Origin: Cyclobacteriaceae bacterium
GTDB taxonomy: Bacteria > Bacteroidota > Bacteroidia > Cytophagales > Cyclobacteriaceae
Direction: 5' to 3'
Assembly: GCA_016787755.1 (NCBI GenBank)
Contig: JAEUUA010000026.1
Span: 1-64,000, forward strand
DNA length: 64,000 nucleotides
Shown here: positions 8,354-17,205 of the stretch, one piece after another
How the letters are laid out: each line of letters opens with the position of its first letter
Position numbering within the stretch: the first letter of the stretch is position 1
The notes under the pieces: model-generated
What the model was told of the DNA's origin: nothing
Database searches by the model: none
Seen by the model: the letters and a program-made list of their open reading frames with translations, nothing else
Translations under genes and position numbers: made by a program

Positions 8354-9766
8354 TTATTGCTCTTTATACCACTTAATATTGCGCGAGAAATACATCAGTA
8401 ATCCAACGATCAGGAATAAACCAATACTTCCTATCAGCAAAGAGAAATCCTGCGCCTGAATAATCACAAAAATGAATGCATAAAAACTAGTCATCAAGAA
8501 AGTGAATAAGAAGATAATTGATTTCTTTTTGAGAAAACTTGCTGAATACATACCCACCAATAAAATTGTAGCAAGAGACGCAATCGCGTAAGCAATATTA
8601 TACCCTACCTGTTCGCTAAGCGATAGCAACAACGTGTAATAGATAATCAACGCCACTCCAACTAGTATGTATTGAAAAGGATGGATTCGGATTTTTGTTG
8701 TGATCTCAACTAAAAATAAAGCGGTGAAAGCCAAAATGATTATCAGCACACCATACTTTGCGGTACGTGTACTCTTTTGATATTGATCAGCCGGAATTAA
8801 AAGACGCAGTCCAAATTCTGATCCACTCAACGATTGTTCTTCATCAATCCACTTTTGAGAAAACGGACGATTAAAAGAAAGTACTTTCCAGGTGGCCGAG
8901 AAACCTTCCTCAGTAATTGTGCGATCGGAAGGTAAAAGCTTGCCTTCAAAACTTGGTGAAGACCAGGCACCTGTGGATGATACTTCCGTGGATTTTCCGG
9001 TAGGCACAAAGTATAAACTTTCACTACCTTTTAAACTAAGTGTAATCGAATAATCAGGAACAATATCCGCCCGGGTAGTCCAGCCAAGCGGAGTAACAAT
9101 CCCACTCACGAGATTTGTTCGGATGCGAGCAGCGACTACATCATCATTCTCAGCTTGTGCATAGTTTTGTTGATAGATGTTTAAGCCAATATCGCTTGCA
9201 GGTTCAGACAATAATTTTTTGCTTCCATTCTGGATGATCGGGTTTTCACTAATTCCTCTCAGATCCGTGATCCCATTTATCAACATCGCTTCCTTCCAAT
9301 GCACTTGGTCATCAGGAATATTCCAACTTGAAAAATCGGGGGCGTTAAACGAAGCATCCATGGCAATAACACTTTCATACACGGCCACATCAAAAATACC
9401 CCGGTGTAGCACTTGAGGTTTCACATTACTCTTCACGTTATACGTCTCTGGTAAAAAGTAAGCTTTGTGAACAGTCTCTTTTAGTTCTTCAATTTGCTTT
9501 CCGTCATTCCATCGTTTTATCTTTTCAATTTTGGTAAAGGGTATCATAAGCACCGGACCAGATAACGTTTGGTCGCCCGACCATTTTTCAGAAACTTCTT
9601 GAATAACTTCTTCCGCACGTCCTTGTCGTTCGCGAATCAAGCTTTCAATCCAGGAAGCCGGGATCAGTAAAATGAGAATTAAGAAACCGATTGAAAATAG
9701 TTTCACCATGATGGATTCGGTTATCCATTGGTTGAATCGCTCGAAGAGATTGGGAGTTGTTTCCAT
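8354..9766 (-). CDS. creD: CreD-family inner-membrane protein
   Basis: About 470 residues from the ATG at 9766. The longer frame to 9811 would run through an operator-like palindrome, so it is not used. One N-terminal TM helix (about residues 20-40) precedes a large periplasmic beta-rich domain (about 45-330). Four to five closely spaced TM helices lie at the C-terminus. This is the CreD/inner-membrane protein layout; E. coli CreD is linked to envelope integrity and beta-lactam/colicin tolerance. It is the last gene of an operon with the membrane protein and winged-helix regulator upstream, a common CreD context in Bacteroidota. Confidence 0.88.
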   Translation of the reverse strand: METTPNLFERFNQWITESIMVKLFSIGFLILILLIPASWIESLIRERQGRAEEVIQEVSEKWSGDQTLSGPVLMIPFTKIEKIKRWNDGKQIEELKETVHKAYFLPETYNVKSNVKPQVLHRGIFDVAVYESVIAMDASFNAPDFSSWNIPDDQVHWKEAMLINGITDLRGISENPIIQNGSKKLLSEPASDIGLNIYQQNYAQAENDDVVAARIRTNLVSGIVTPLGWTTRADIVPDYSITLSLKGSESLYFVPTGKSTEVSSTGAWSSPSFEGKLLPSDRTITEEGFSATWKVLSFNRPFSQKWIDEEQSLSGSEFGLRLLIPADQYQKSTRTAKYGVLIIILAFTALFLVEITTKIRIHPFQYILVGVALIIYYTLLLSLSEQVGYNIAYAIASLATILLVGMYSASFLKKKSIIFLFTFLMTSFYAFIFVIIQAQDFSLLIGSIGLFLIVGLLMYFSRNIKWYKEQ

Positions 9767-9785
9767 GTGTGTATTTGGTTTTATT

Positions 9786-9808
9786 AAAAGTACTTTGTAT
9801 TTAAAAGT
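9786..9808 (-). promoter_or_regulatory. Operator-like palindrome upstream of creD
   Basis: This 23-bp site contains AAAGTACTTT plus a flanking AAAGT arm, so it forms nested inverted repeats. It matches the site at 10750-10772 at 21 of 23 positions. It lies between the regulator stop and the creD ATG and is a likely binding site for the winged-helix regulator encoded next to it. Confidence 0.6.
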
Positions 9809-9824
9809 CAATGGTTAAATTTTT

Positions 9825-10127
9825 TTACTTGCGTTGTTGCTTGATTAATTCTTCCAATGCATCAAGGTGTTTCTTAAATGCCGTACGCCCCCGCTCTGTT
9901 ACTTTATAGCGAGTGTTAGGTTTTCGCTCGATAAAAGATTTGCTGATGGAAATATATTTTTCACGCTCCAAGGCCTTCAGGTGCGTGGCCAGATTGCCAT
10001 CCGTTACCTCCAACAAATCTTTCAGGGCATTGAAATCATATGAATCATTGGCCACCAGCACCGAAATAATCTGCAAGCGCACCCGATGTTCCATTACCTT
10101 ATCCAGGTTATCAAACGGGTTTCTCAT
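9825..10127 (-). CDS. Winged-helix transcriptional regulator (HTH_34-like)
   Basis: A 100-residue protein that is almost entirely one winged-helix domain. It has the helix VMEHRVRLQIISVL, the recognition region LLEVTDGNLATHLKALE, a wing with RYKVTERGR, and a helical C-terminus likely used for dimerisation. Such small regulators often pair with multi-pass membrane proteins. The start overlaps the stop of the upstream membrane protein by four bases (ATGA). Two near-identical palindromes flank the pair, so autoregulation together with creD is likely (inferred). Confidence 0.85.
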   Translation of the reverse strand: MRNPFDNLDKVMEHRVRLQIISVLVANDSYDFNALKDLLEVTDGNLATHLKALEREKYISISKSFIERKPNTRYKVTERGRTAFKKHLDALEELIKQQRK

Positions 10128-10747
10128 CGATCGTATTTCTTGAACATCAACGCACCATAAATAACGTGAAGTACTCCAAAACCTATCGACCAGAAAAGCA
10201 ATCCATAACCTGGTAAAGCAGCTGAAATAAGTCCAAGCACGATTTCTGTATAACCCAGATACCTAAATTCATCAAACAAATTTGGGCTTGCGTTTATTAA
10301 GGCCAGTCCATAAAAAATTAAACAAGCCGGAACTGCTATAAAAAACTGACCGGTTGCCAACAAAATCATAATAAATGCGCCACCGGATATTAATGGGATT
10401 GCTATATTGACCAGCAACCTTTTACTGGTGGGATCCCAGACTTTTGCGCCCAACTTCTTTGCTTTTTTTGAGGCTAACAAATACCCTGTCAGCAAGGATG
10501 CGACCAATACAATTATTGCAATGAATAAGAGTTGGACAATTAATGTAATTTCTTTTACAGATTGATTGGCATAATCGAAAGGAGTTTTTGGATTATATAG
10601 TATTGAATAGGCCAGAGCCGCTCCACTAAGGGCATAAACTCCCGATAAGATTCCTGATAAACCACTGAGCGATAAAAACTTCACTGACCGCTCCATCATC
10701 TGGCGGATCGATTCGATGTCCTTTTGATAATCTGGATTGTGACTCAT
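10124..10747 (-). CDS. Multi-pass membrane protein of the creD operon
   Basis: 207 residues with about five to six hydrophobic helices (e.g. SGILSGVYALSGAALAYSIL, LIVQLLFIAIIVLVASLL, IPLISGGAFIMILL), a basic loop containing SKKAKK, and a charged N-terminus with QKDIESIRQMMERS. I recognise no enzymatic motif. Position, first in the operon and overlapping the winged-helix regulator, suggests it works with or controls that regulator, as in other membrane-protein/regulator pairs. An operator-like site lies immediately upstream of its ATG. Confidence 0.7.
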   Translation of the reverse strand: MSHNPDYQKDIESIRQMMERSVKFLSLSGLSGILSGVYALSGAALAYSILYNPKTPFDYANQSVKEITLIVQLLFIAIIVLVASLLTGYLLASKKAKKLGAKVWDPTSKRLLVNIAIPLISGGAFIMILLATGQFFIAVPACLIFYGLALINASPNLFDEFRYLGYTEIVLGLISAALPGYGLLFWSIGFGVLHVIYGALMFKKYDR

Positions 10748-10749
10748 AA

Positions 10750-10772
10750 AAAAGTACTTTGTAATTCAAAGT
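10750..10772 (-). promoter_or_regulatory. Operator-like palindrome at the start of the creD operon
   Basis: Second copy of the 23-bp AAAGTACTTTG-type site (21/23 identical to 9786-9808). It starts three bases upstream of the first ATG of the operon, within the expected promoter-proximal leader. Confidence 0.6.
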
Positions 10773-10893
10773 TAGTGAACGGAACGATATGCACAAGGGT
10801 TTTCCTGCTGAGGCGGATTATTTTTAGTGTGATTTGGATATTTCAGGCTCAAAGCCTTAATATTGCACTCCCAATTCGGTTGGGAATCAATAT

Positions 10894-10967
10894 TCTCCCT
10901 TAGCTCAGCTGGTTAGAGCATCTGACTGTTAATCAGAGGGTCCTTGGTTCAAGTCCAAGAGGGAGAG
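10894..10967 (+). tRNA. tRNA-Asn (anticodon GTT)
   Basis: A 74-nt cloverleaf with acceptor TCTCCCT/AGGGAGA, D arm GCTC/GAGC, anticodon stem TCTGA/TCAGA with loop CTGTTAA giving anticodon GTT, and T arm CTTGG-TTCAAGT-CCAAG. The discriminator is G and CCA is not encoded. A TAATATTG box near 10858 may be its -7 element. Confidence 0.97.
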
Positions 10968-10973
10968 CTAAGA

Positions 10974-10999
10974 GGTTCGCTTAATGCGGGCCTTTTTTT
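10974..10999 (+). terminator. Intrinsic terminator of tRNA-Asn
   Basis: The stem GGTTCGC / GCGGGCC (with two G-T pairs) closes a TTAAT loop and is followed by seven T. It begins 7 bp after the tRNA 3' end. Confidence 0.8.
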
Positions 11000-11080
11000 A
11001 TGTTCAAAATCTGAACTTGTTACCAAAATAAAGCGGTTACTAATCCGTCTCCTAAGACAGCTACTAAAAACACTTATCTA

Positions 11081-12826
11081 ATGCCTGAACCCAAAAAGTC
11101 AAAAGTCACCCTGCGCGAAGTTTTTAAAACCATAATCTGGCCTCGTAGAAAGCTAATTTCTATTGGTCTTATTTTAATTGTAATCAGCCGAGTTGCCTCA
11201 CTGGTTATTCCCTGGGCTACCAAATACATTATTGATGATGTAATGGGTAACAAAGACCTCTACATGTTAAAAATGATTTTAGGTGCCATTACTTTATCTA
11301 TCGTGATACAAGCAGTTACATCCTATATGCTCACAAAAATTTTGAGCGTAGAAGCACAGCATTTAATCTCGATTTTACGCGTTCGGGTGCAGAAACAAAT
11401 CCTTCGCTTGCCCACGCGCTTTTTTGATAATACAAAATCAGGCGCTCTGGTATCACGTATTATGACGGATGTCGAAGGTGTTCGTAATTTAGTAGGAACA
11501 GGCTTGCTTCAATTGGTGGGAGGAACGTTGAGTGCGGTGATTTGTCTTTTCATGCTGATCAAGATAAGCCCCATGATGACGTTACTGGTGCTTGTGCCAA
11601 TGGCCATCTTTGGTTTCATTTCCTTTAAAGCATTTAGTTTTATCCGCCCGGTGTTTCGCGAGCGTGGAGAATTGAATGCAGAAGTTACAGGTCGTTTAAC
11701 CGAAACTCTCAATGGGGTGCGCGTTATAAAAGGTTTCAATGCCGAAGAACAAGAGATTAGAACGTTCGAGCGTGGGGTTGAAAAACTTTATCTGAATGTC
11801 AAGAAGAGTTTAACGTCTACCAGTTTACTCACTAGCTCTGCAACATTTTTGATAGGTCTTGCTACGGTTGGCATTATGGGGCTGGGTGGTTATTACGTGA
11901 TTCAAGACTCCATGACAATGGGCGATCTTATTTCGTTTGTGTTGTTCCTTGGCTTCGTTACGTTTCCTATTGTTCAGATGAGTAACATTGGCTCTCAATT
12001 AACAGAAGCTTTCGCTGGATTGGATCGCACGGAAGAAATTATGAACATGGCCATTGAAGATGATGGTACGCACCGCACCGTAAAAGTAGATGACATTAAA
12101 GGTGAAATTGTTTTCAAAGATGTTTCATTCGCGTATGAAGAAGGCAAGCCTGTGTTGAAAAATATAAATTTTGTTTCTGAAGTGGGATCCGTTACTGCAT
12201 TGGTGGGTACTTCAGGATCGGGTAAAACAACCATTGCCGGGTTAGCGGCTACCTTTTTAAATCCTGATAGTGGTACCATCACGGTGGATGGAATTGATCT
12301 TACGAAAGTATCACTCACTAGTTATCGTAGTCAGTTGGGGGTAGTGTTGCAAGATGATTTTCTTTTTGAAGGTACTATTCGTGAAAATATTTTATTCCCA
12401 CGTCCACACGCAACAGCAGAAGAATTAATGCAAGCAGTAAAAGGTGCTTTTGTGAATGAATTTACCGATCGCTTTGAAAAAGGATTGGATACCGTGATTG
12501 GTGAACGGGGTGTGAAATTATCAGGTGGCCAACGCCAACGAATCGCGATTGCACGGGCCATTTTAGCGAACCCACGGATTCTTATTTTAGATGAAGCTAC
12601 TTCAAACCTGGATACAGAAAGTGAAAGCTATATTCAGGAAAGTTTAAGGAGTTTGATGCAAGGCCGAACTACGTTTGTCATTGCTCACCGATTGAGCACA
12701 ATCCGCCAGGCAAACCAGATTTTAGTGATTGAAAACGGTGAAATAGAAGAGCGCGGAAAACATGACGAACTGATCGAAAAGAAAGGTCGTTATTATCAAT
12801 TGTATACGTATCAAGCGAGAATTTAA
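11081..12826 (+). CDS. ABC exporter half-transporter (MsbA/LmrA-like)
   Basis: 581 residues with an N-terminal six-helix permease domain (about 1-330) fused to an ATP-binding domain (about 340-581). Walker A is GTSGSGKTT around residue 375-382, the signature LSGGQRQR near 480, Walker B ILILDEATSNLD near 500, and the H loop VIAHRLST. This is the homodimeric exporter fold of lipid or multidrug flippases; the substrate cannot be told from sequence. It is the first gene after the tRNA-Asn terminator, about 80 bp downstream, and appears monocistronic. Confidence 0.92.
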   Translation: MPEPKKSKVTLREVFKTIIWPRRKLISIGLILIVISRVASLVIPWATKYIIDDVMGNKDLYMLKMILGAITLSIVIQAVTSYMLTKILSVEAQHLISILRVRVQKQILRLPTRFFDNTKSGALVSRIMTDVEGVRNLVGTGLLQLVGGTLSAVICLFMLIKISPMMTLLVLVPMAIFGFISFKAFSFIRPVFRERGELNAEVTGRLTETLNGVRVIKGFNAEEQEIRTFERGVEKLYLNVKKSLTSTSLLTSSATFLIGLATVGIMGLGGYYVIQDSMTMGDLISFVLFLGFVTFPIVQMSNIGSQLTEAFAGLDRTEEIMNMAIEDDGTHRTVKVDDIKGEIVFKDVSFAYEEGKPVLKNINFVSEVGSVTALVGTSGSGKTTIAGLAATFLNPDSGTITVDGIDLTKVSLTSYRSQLGVVLQDDFLFEGTIRENILFPRPHATAEELMQAVKGAFVNEFTDRFEKGLDTVIGERGVKLSGGQRQRIAIARAILANPRILILDEATSNLDTESESYIQESLRSLMQGRTTFVIAHRLSTIRQANQILVIENGEIEERGKHDELIEKKGRYYQLYTYQARI

Positions 12827-13066
12827 TTCCCAGGCGATTGCTTGAATCAGTCATGTTACAGAATTTAACCATGAGGTGAGGTCTAGTCGCCTGCGCACTT
12901 GGCGTGATGATTGACGTTATTTCAAGACTTTATGTCATTCTATTACGAAATATTTACCATTATCGAGACATACTGTCCTATTTATAGGGGATAAAATCCA
13001 TCGGCACACTTTTCCCTGAAGTGAAGTGGAATTTAAAAAACATGTTTAACCTTAAAAAATAACAGT

Positions 13067-13495
13067 ATGAGTATCATCCGGTATAACCCAAATGACTTCG
13101 TGTCAACTCCTTTTAGTTCTTTGATCGACCGTTTTTTTAACGAGTCGGTAACCCGTTCTGGCGGAAGCCAATTTGTTCCTAAAGTTGATATTGTTGAAAC
13201 CCCCGAAGCTTATGAAGTTCATGTAGCCGCCCCGGGCCTTAACAAAGACGATTTTAAAATCGAGCTGAATGATAATTATCTTACCGTAAGTGGTGAGCGT
13301 AAATTCACCAATGAAAAGAAAGAGAAGAATTATCATTCCATTGAAACAAACTATGGTGCTTTCAGCCGTTCATTCACGTTGCCAGAAAACACTGATGCAT
13401 CCAAAATCAATGCGAAGTATAACAATGGCATTTTGGAATTAAGCATTCCGAAGGATGAAAAGAAAGTATTGAAGCAAACCATTAAGGTGAGTTAA
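13067..13495 (+). CDS. Hsp20-family small heat-shock protein
   Basis: A 142-residue alpha-crystallin-domain chaperone. The domain spans about residues 35-140 (VDIVETPEAYEVHVAAPGLNK start) with the conserved AKYNNGILELSIPK near the C-terminus. The short N-terminal arm and a C-terminal basic tail are normal for Hsp20. It forms oligomers that hold unfolding proteins in the cytosol. The next gene is an HtrA-type protease, so the two stress genes sit together, but 230 bp of repeat-rich DNA separates them. Confidence 0.95.
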   Translation: MSIIRYNPNDFVSTPFSSLIDRFFNESVTRSGGSQFVPKVDIVETPEAYEVHVAAPGLNKDDFKIELNDNYLTVSGERKFTNEKKEKNYHSIETNYGAFSRSFTLPENTDASKINAKYNNGILELSIPKDEKKVLKQTIKVS

Positions 13496-13496
13496 T

Positions 13497-13676
13497 TAGA
13501 AGTAAGCAGTATGACGGAGGCAGTGCAGCAGTATTCATTCTGCTGACTGCCTTTTCCTTTAAAGAAAAATCCCGTAAAGGGTTTCTATTTATACGTGAAC
13601 GTAGAGTGATGAAAAAAGGGAGGAGATCTCGCAGTAATCATCTTATGTGTGCCGACTGCATATTGTTGACTGCTTA
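13497..13676. repeat. GCAGT/ACTGC-rich degenerate inverted repeat
   Basis: Outer arms are AGTAAGCAGT near 13501 and ACTGCTTAC near 13669. Inner words include GGCAGTGCAGCAGT, GCTGACTGCC and GCCGACTGC. The word GCCGACTGC is shared with the repeat at 8256-8319. Between the arms lies about 70 bp of unrelated sequence with a small hairpin AAATCCC-GGGTTT. It fills the Hsp20-HtrA gap. Confidence 0.45.
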
Positions 13677-13728
13677 CCTTTTTTTAACTTTTACATTAGC
13701 AGGATAAGCCGTAACTTACCTCCAAGAG

Positions 13729-15162
13729 ATGGTTATGAAGCGTTCGTTATTATTCCTTTTGGTTATTTGTGCTGCTTTTATTGGGGCTGTTATTGGTTCA
13801 GTCTTCACCCTTCGTTTTTATGATGGTGGTGCGAATTACAACTCAATTGAAGAAAGACAGAATTTACGACTCACAAGTTACTCTTCCGATTCATCGAATA
13901 GCAATCCGGTAATAAATTTTGAAACTGCAGCGCGCTTAGTGACTCCGGCTGTAGTTCACATCAGTACTGTTTATGGGGGTGGCAAATTTAGTCTCAATGC
14001 GTTGGATAGTTATTTAAATCCACATGCACGTTCATCGGGCTCTGGAGTAATTCTTTCCGATGATGGGTATATTGTTACCAACCACCATGTAATTGAAGAT
14101 GCCAACTCTATTGAAGTGATTCTTAATAACAATCAACGCTTCTATGCCAAGTTGGTGGGTCAAGATCCTAGTACGGACCTGGCATTGCTGAAAATCAAAG
14201 CAAAGAATCTTCCCTTTGTTAAGTATGGAGACAGTGATCAGATTATTACCGGTGAGTGGGTTCTGGCAATTGGCAACCCTTTCGATTTGAATTCAACGGT
14301 AACCGCAGGGATTGTCAGTGCTAAAGCCCGTAACATCAGAATTCTTTCTGATAGAAATAACCTTAATGTTGAATCCTTTATTCAAACGGATGCTGCGGTT
14401 AATCCAGGCAACAGTGGTGGTGCATTGGTAAATATGAAAGGCGAGTTGATTGGTATTAATTCCGCCATTGCAACAGCTACCGGAAATTACAATGGCTATT
14501 CATTTGCCATACCCGTAAGTCTGGTAAAAAAGATAATGGACGATTTACTTGAATATGGTCAGGTACAGCGCGGTTTGCTGGGAGTACAAATTATTGATGT
14601 AAATGCGTTGTTGGCAGAAAATTTAGACCTGGATGTTGTGCAGGGTGTACTGGTACGATTTGTAAATAAAGGAAGCGCGGCAGAAGCATCGGGTATGGAG
14701 AGTGGTGATGTCATTACAGCGATTGATAATCATCCGGTAAGTGGAGTTTCAGAATTACAGGAATGGGTAGCGCGCAAGAGACCCGGCCAATCGGTTCAAG
14801 TCAAGTTTATCAGAGATCATGAAGATATGGAAGTTGCAGCTATTCTAAAAAACGTTGAAGGATCTGCAGAAATACAAAAGAAACCTGTAAGGTACGAACT
14901 GGAAGGTGCCACCCTCGATGAAGTTCCTTATTCTAAATTGAATGAGCTAAAGTTGGATGGGGGCGTACTGATTAAAAAATTATCGTTTGGGAAATGGAAG
15001 AAATCAGGCATCCAGGAAAATTTTATAATCACTCATATTGATAAAGCCTCTATCGATAACGTGAGTGATCTTAATCGCGCCATGGAAATGAAAAAAGGCG
15101 GTGTACTCATTGAAGGGGTGATGATGAATGGTGAGAAGCTTACCATTGGGATGAACTGGTAA
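13729..15162 (+). CDS. HtrA/DegP-family periplasmic serine protease
   Basis: 477 residues. The N-terminal hydrophobic segment (LLFLLVICAAFIGAVIG) is a signal anchor or signal peptide. The trypsin-like domain has a catalytic triad of His120 in TNHHVIED, Asp in STDLALLKI and Ser in NPGNSGGAL. PDZ1 (about 285-380) begins GLLGVQIIDV, and a degenerate PDZ2 region occupies the C-terminus (ILKNVE onward to the end). The role is degradation or refolding of misfolded envelope proteins. ATG at 13735 is an equally good start. Confidence 0.92.
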   Translation: MVMKRSLLFLLVICAAFIGAVIGSVFTLRFYDGGANYNSIEERQNLRLTSYSSDSSNSNPVINFETAARLVTPAVVHISTVYGGGKFSLNALDSYLNPHARSSGSGVILSDDGYIVTNHHVIEDANSIEVILNNNQRFYAKLVGQDPSTDLALLKIKAKNLPFVKYGDSDQIITGEWVLAIGNPFDLNSTVTAGIVSAKARNIRILSDRNNLNVESFIQTDAAVNPGNSGGALVNMKGELIGINSAIATATGNYNGYSFAIPVSLVKKIMDDLLEYGQVQRGLLGVQIIDVNALLAENLDLDVVQGVLVRFVNKGSAAEASGMESGDVITAIDNHPVSGVSELQEWVARKRPGQSVQVKFIRDHEDMEVAAILKNVEGSAEIQKKPVRYELEGATLDEVPYSKLNELKLDGGVLIKKLSFGKWKKSGIQENFIITHIDKASIDNVSDLNRAMEMKKGGVLIEGVMMNGEKLTIGMNW

Positions 15163-15176
15163 TTTCGGTAGTTTTG
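15146..15176 (+). promoter_or_regulatory. Bacteroidota promoter (TTG-N20-TAGTTTTG)
   Basis: A -33 TTG at 15146-15148 and an exact TAnnTTTG -7 box (TAGTTTTG, 15169-15176) are 20 bp apart. They put a transcript start near 15183, about 18 bp before the ALDH7 ATG. The -33 lies inside the 3' end of the HtrA gene. Confidence 0.65.
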
Positions 15177-15200
15177 TATTCTATCAGAAATTAACTACTC

Positions 15201-16742
15201 ATGAAAAACTTTGGCATTGCAGAAGCCCTTTCAAAACTGGGATTAAAAAAATCTAATTCAGGAACCTCAACTGGACAAAAGTGGCTGCGCACAAAAGGAG
15301 CAACTCTTTATTCATTCTCACCGGTTGATGGCAAGTTGATTGGAAAAGTTCAAGCTACAGATGAAGCAACCTTTGAGAAGGTTGTGAAGCAATCTCAACA
15401 AGCATTTCTGGAATGGCGATTAGTTCCTGCCCCTAAGCGAGGCGAAGTAGTTCGTCAAGTGGGTTTAGCATTGCGAAAATATAAAGAGCCTTTAGGTAAA
15501 CTTGTTTCCTATGAAATGGGCAAATCCTATCAGGAAGGATTGGGCGAAGTGCAGGAAATGATTGACATCTGCGACTTTGCCGTTGGTCTTTCACGCCAGT
15601 TGCAAGGATTAACGATGCATTCGGAGCGTCCCAAACACAGAATGTACGATCAATACCATCCGCTTGGTGTAGTAGGAATCATTTCTGCTTTTAATTTTCC
15701 GGTTGCAGTTTGGTCGTGGAACGCAGCGCTAGCGTGGGTATGCGGTGATACCTGTATTTGGAAGCCATCCGAAAAAACTCCGCTCTGCAGCATTGCTTGT
15801 CAGAATATAATTAATGAAGTATTCAAAAAGAATAATGTACCCGAAGGTGTTTCGTGCATCGTGAATGGCGATTATAAAATCGGCCAACAATTGGCAGCGC
15901 ATGAAAACATTCCTTTGGTATCAGCTACAGGAAGTGTACGTATGGGCAAAGCAGTTGGTAAAACTGTTGCCGAGCGACTAGGCCGTGCCTTACTTGAATT
16001 GGGTGGCAACAATGCCATTATCATTTCAGAAAATGCAAATCTTGAAATGTCAGTTCGTGGAGCGTTGTTTGGTGCCGTGGGCACAGCTGGTCAACGCTGT
16101 ACAACTACCCGAAGGCTCATCATACATGAATCCTTGTACGATGAAGTTAAGGCGCAATTGAAAAAAGCCTACAGCCAATTAAACATTGGTAATCCCCTTG
16201 ATGAGCAAAACCATGTAGGCCCGCTTATCGATACACTTGCTGTTAAATCCTATCGCAATGCATTGAAGAAAGTGAAAGAAGAAGGTGGTTCTTTCGCTGT
16301 GACCGGAGGTGTACTAAAAGGAAAAGGCTACGAATCGGGTTGTTACGTAAAACCAGCCATTGCTGAGGTTAAAAACAGTTTTGAAATCGTGCAGCAGGAA
16401 ACTTTTGCACCGATTCTCTATCTGATCAAATATAAAACACTTGAAGAAGCCATTGCACTTCAAAATGGAGTGAAACAAGGATTGTCGTCAGCGATTATGA
16501 CAACCCGAATGCAGGAAATGGAACAATTTTTATCTCATGCCGGGAGCGATTGTGGAATTGCAAATGTCAACATTGGCACTTCGGGAGCTGAAATTGGCGG
16601 TGCCTTTGGTGGTGAGAAAGAAACAGGTGGCGGACGCGAATCAGGTTCGGATGCGTGGAAGGTGTATATGCGTAGGCAAACCAACACCATTAACTATGGT
16701 GACAGTTTACCATTAGCGCAAGGAATAAAGTTCGAAATCTAA
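15201..16742 (+). CDS. ALDH7-family aldehyde dehydrogenase (aminoadipate semialdehyde type)
   Basis: A 513-residue NAD-dependent aldehyde dehydrogenase of the antiquitin/ALDH7 group, which oxidises alpha-aminoadipic semialdehyde (piperideine-6-carboxylate) in lysine degradation. Visible are IISAFNFPVAVWSWN, general base Glu266 in LLELGGNNA, nucleophile Cys300 in GTAGQRCTTTRR, and the late GAEIGGAFGGEKETGGGRESGSDAWK region typical of ALDH7. The family is secure; the lysine pathway role is inferred, since no other lysine catabolic gene is nearby. It has its own promoter. Confidence 0.9.
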   Translation: MKNFGIAEALSKLGLKKSNSGTSTGQKWLRTKGATLYSFSPVDGKLIGKVQATDEATFEKVVKQSQQAFLEWRLVPAPKRGEVVRQVGLALRKYKEPLGKLVSYEMGKSYQEGLGEVQEMIDICDFAVGLSRQLQGLTMHSERPKHRMYDQYHPLGVVGIISAFNFPVAVWSWNAALAWVCGDTCIWKPSEKTPLCSIACQNIINEVFKKNNVPEGVSCIVNGDYKIGQQLAAHENIPLVSATGSVRMGKAVGKTVAERLGRALLELGGNNAIIISENANLEMSVRGALFGAVGTAGQRCTTTRRLIIHESLYDEVKAQLKKAYSQLNIGNPLDEQNHVGPLIDTLAVKSYRNALKKVKEEGGSFAVTGGVLKGKGYESGCYVKPAIAEVKNSFEIVQQETFAPILYLIKYKTLEEAIALQNGVKQGLSSAIMTTRMQEMEQFLSHAGSDCGIANVNIGTSGAEIGGAFGGEKETGGGRESGSDAWKVYMRRQTNTINYGDSLPLAQGIKFEI

Positions 16743-16796
16743 GCCGCTGTTGCAAATCAGGTAGCAGAAGACTATTTTTATAGCTTACACTAATTT

Positions 16797-17204
16797 ATGG
16801 CAGAACATAAATACCGCACCGTCATGCTAATTGACGACAATGAGATCGACAATCTAATCAATCAAAAAATGATTGAAGCGGCTGCTATTACCAAACACAT
16901 CTATACGCACACAGGCGCTAAAAGTGCAATCGAATTTCTAAGAAACATTGAAAAACTAGAAGTAGCAGATCAGGTTTTGCCCGACTTGATTTTTCTAGAT
17001 ATTGATATGCCGTTAATGGATGGGTTCCAATTTTTAGATGAGTTCGAAAAGTTTGGAACAATGGTGAAGAAGAAATGCAAAATTGTGATGCTCACCTCAT
17101 CGATCAATCCGCAGGACTTTAACAAAGCCAAAAAGTATCACAACGTAAAACTCTATTTGAATAAACCTCTTTCTCAGGAAAGCATCAGCAGCCTTACAAT
17201 CTAG
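16797..17204 (+). CDS. Stand-alone response-regulator receiver protein
   Basis: 135 residues consisting of a CheY-like receiver only. The acidic pocket is IDDNE near residue 13, the phospho-acceptor is Asp68 in FLDIDMPLMDG, the Thr/Ser is in VMLTSS, and the Lys is in YLNKPLS. There is no DNA-binding output domain, so it likely acts by protein contact within a phosphorelay. No histidine kinase is adjacent. It is convergent with the next gene (1 bp between stops). Confidence 0.9.
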   Translation: MAEHKYRTVMLIDDNEIDNLINQKMIEAAAITKHIYTHTGAKSAIEFLRNIEKLEVADQVLPDLIFLDIDMPLMDGFQFLDEFEKFGTMVKKKCKIVMLTSSINPQDFNKAKKYHNVKLYLNKPLSQESISSLTI

Positions 17205-17205
17205 C

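Noticed and set aside
12831..12893. CAGGCGA / TCGCCTG inverted repeat after the ABC exporter
   Set aside because: The loop is about 49 nt and no T run follows, so it is not a convincing terminator.
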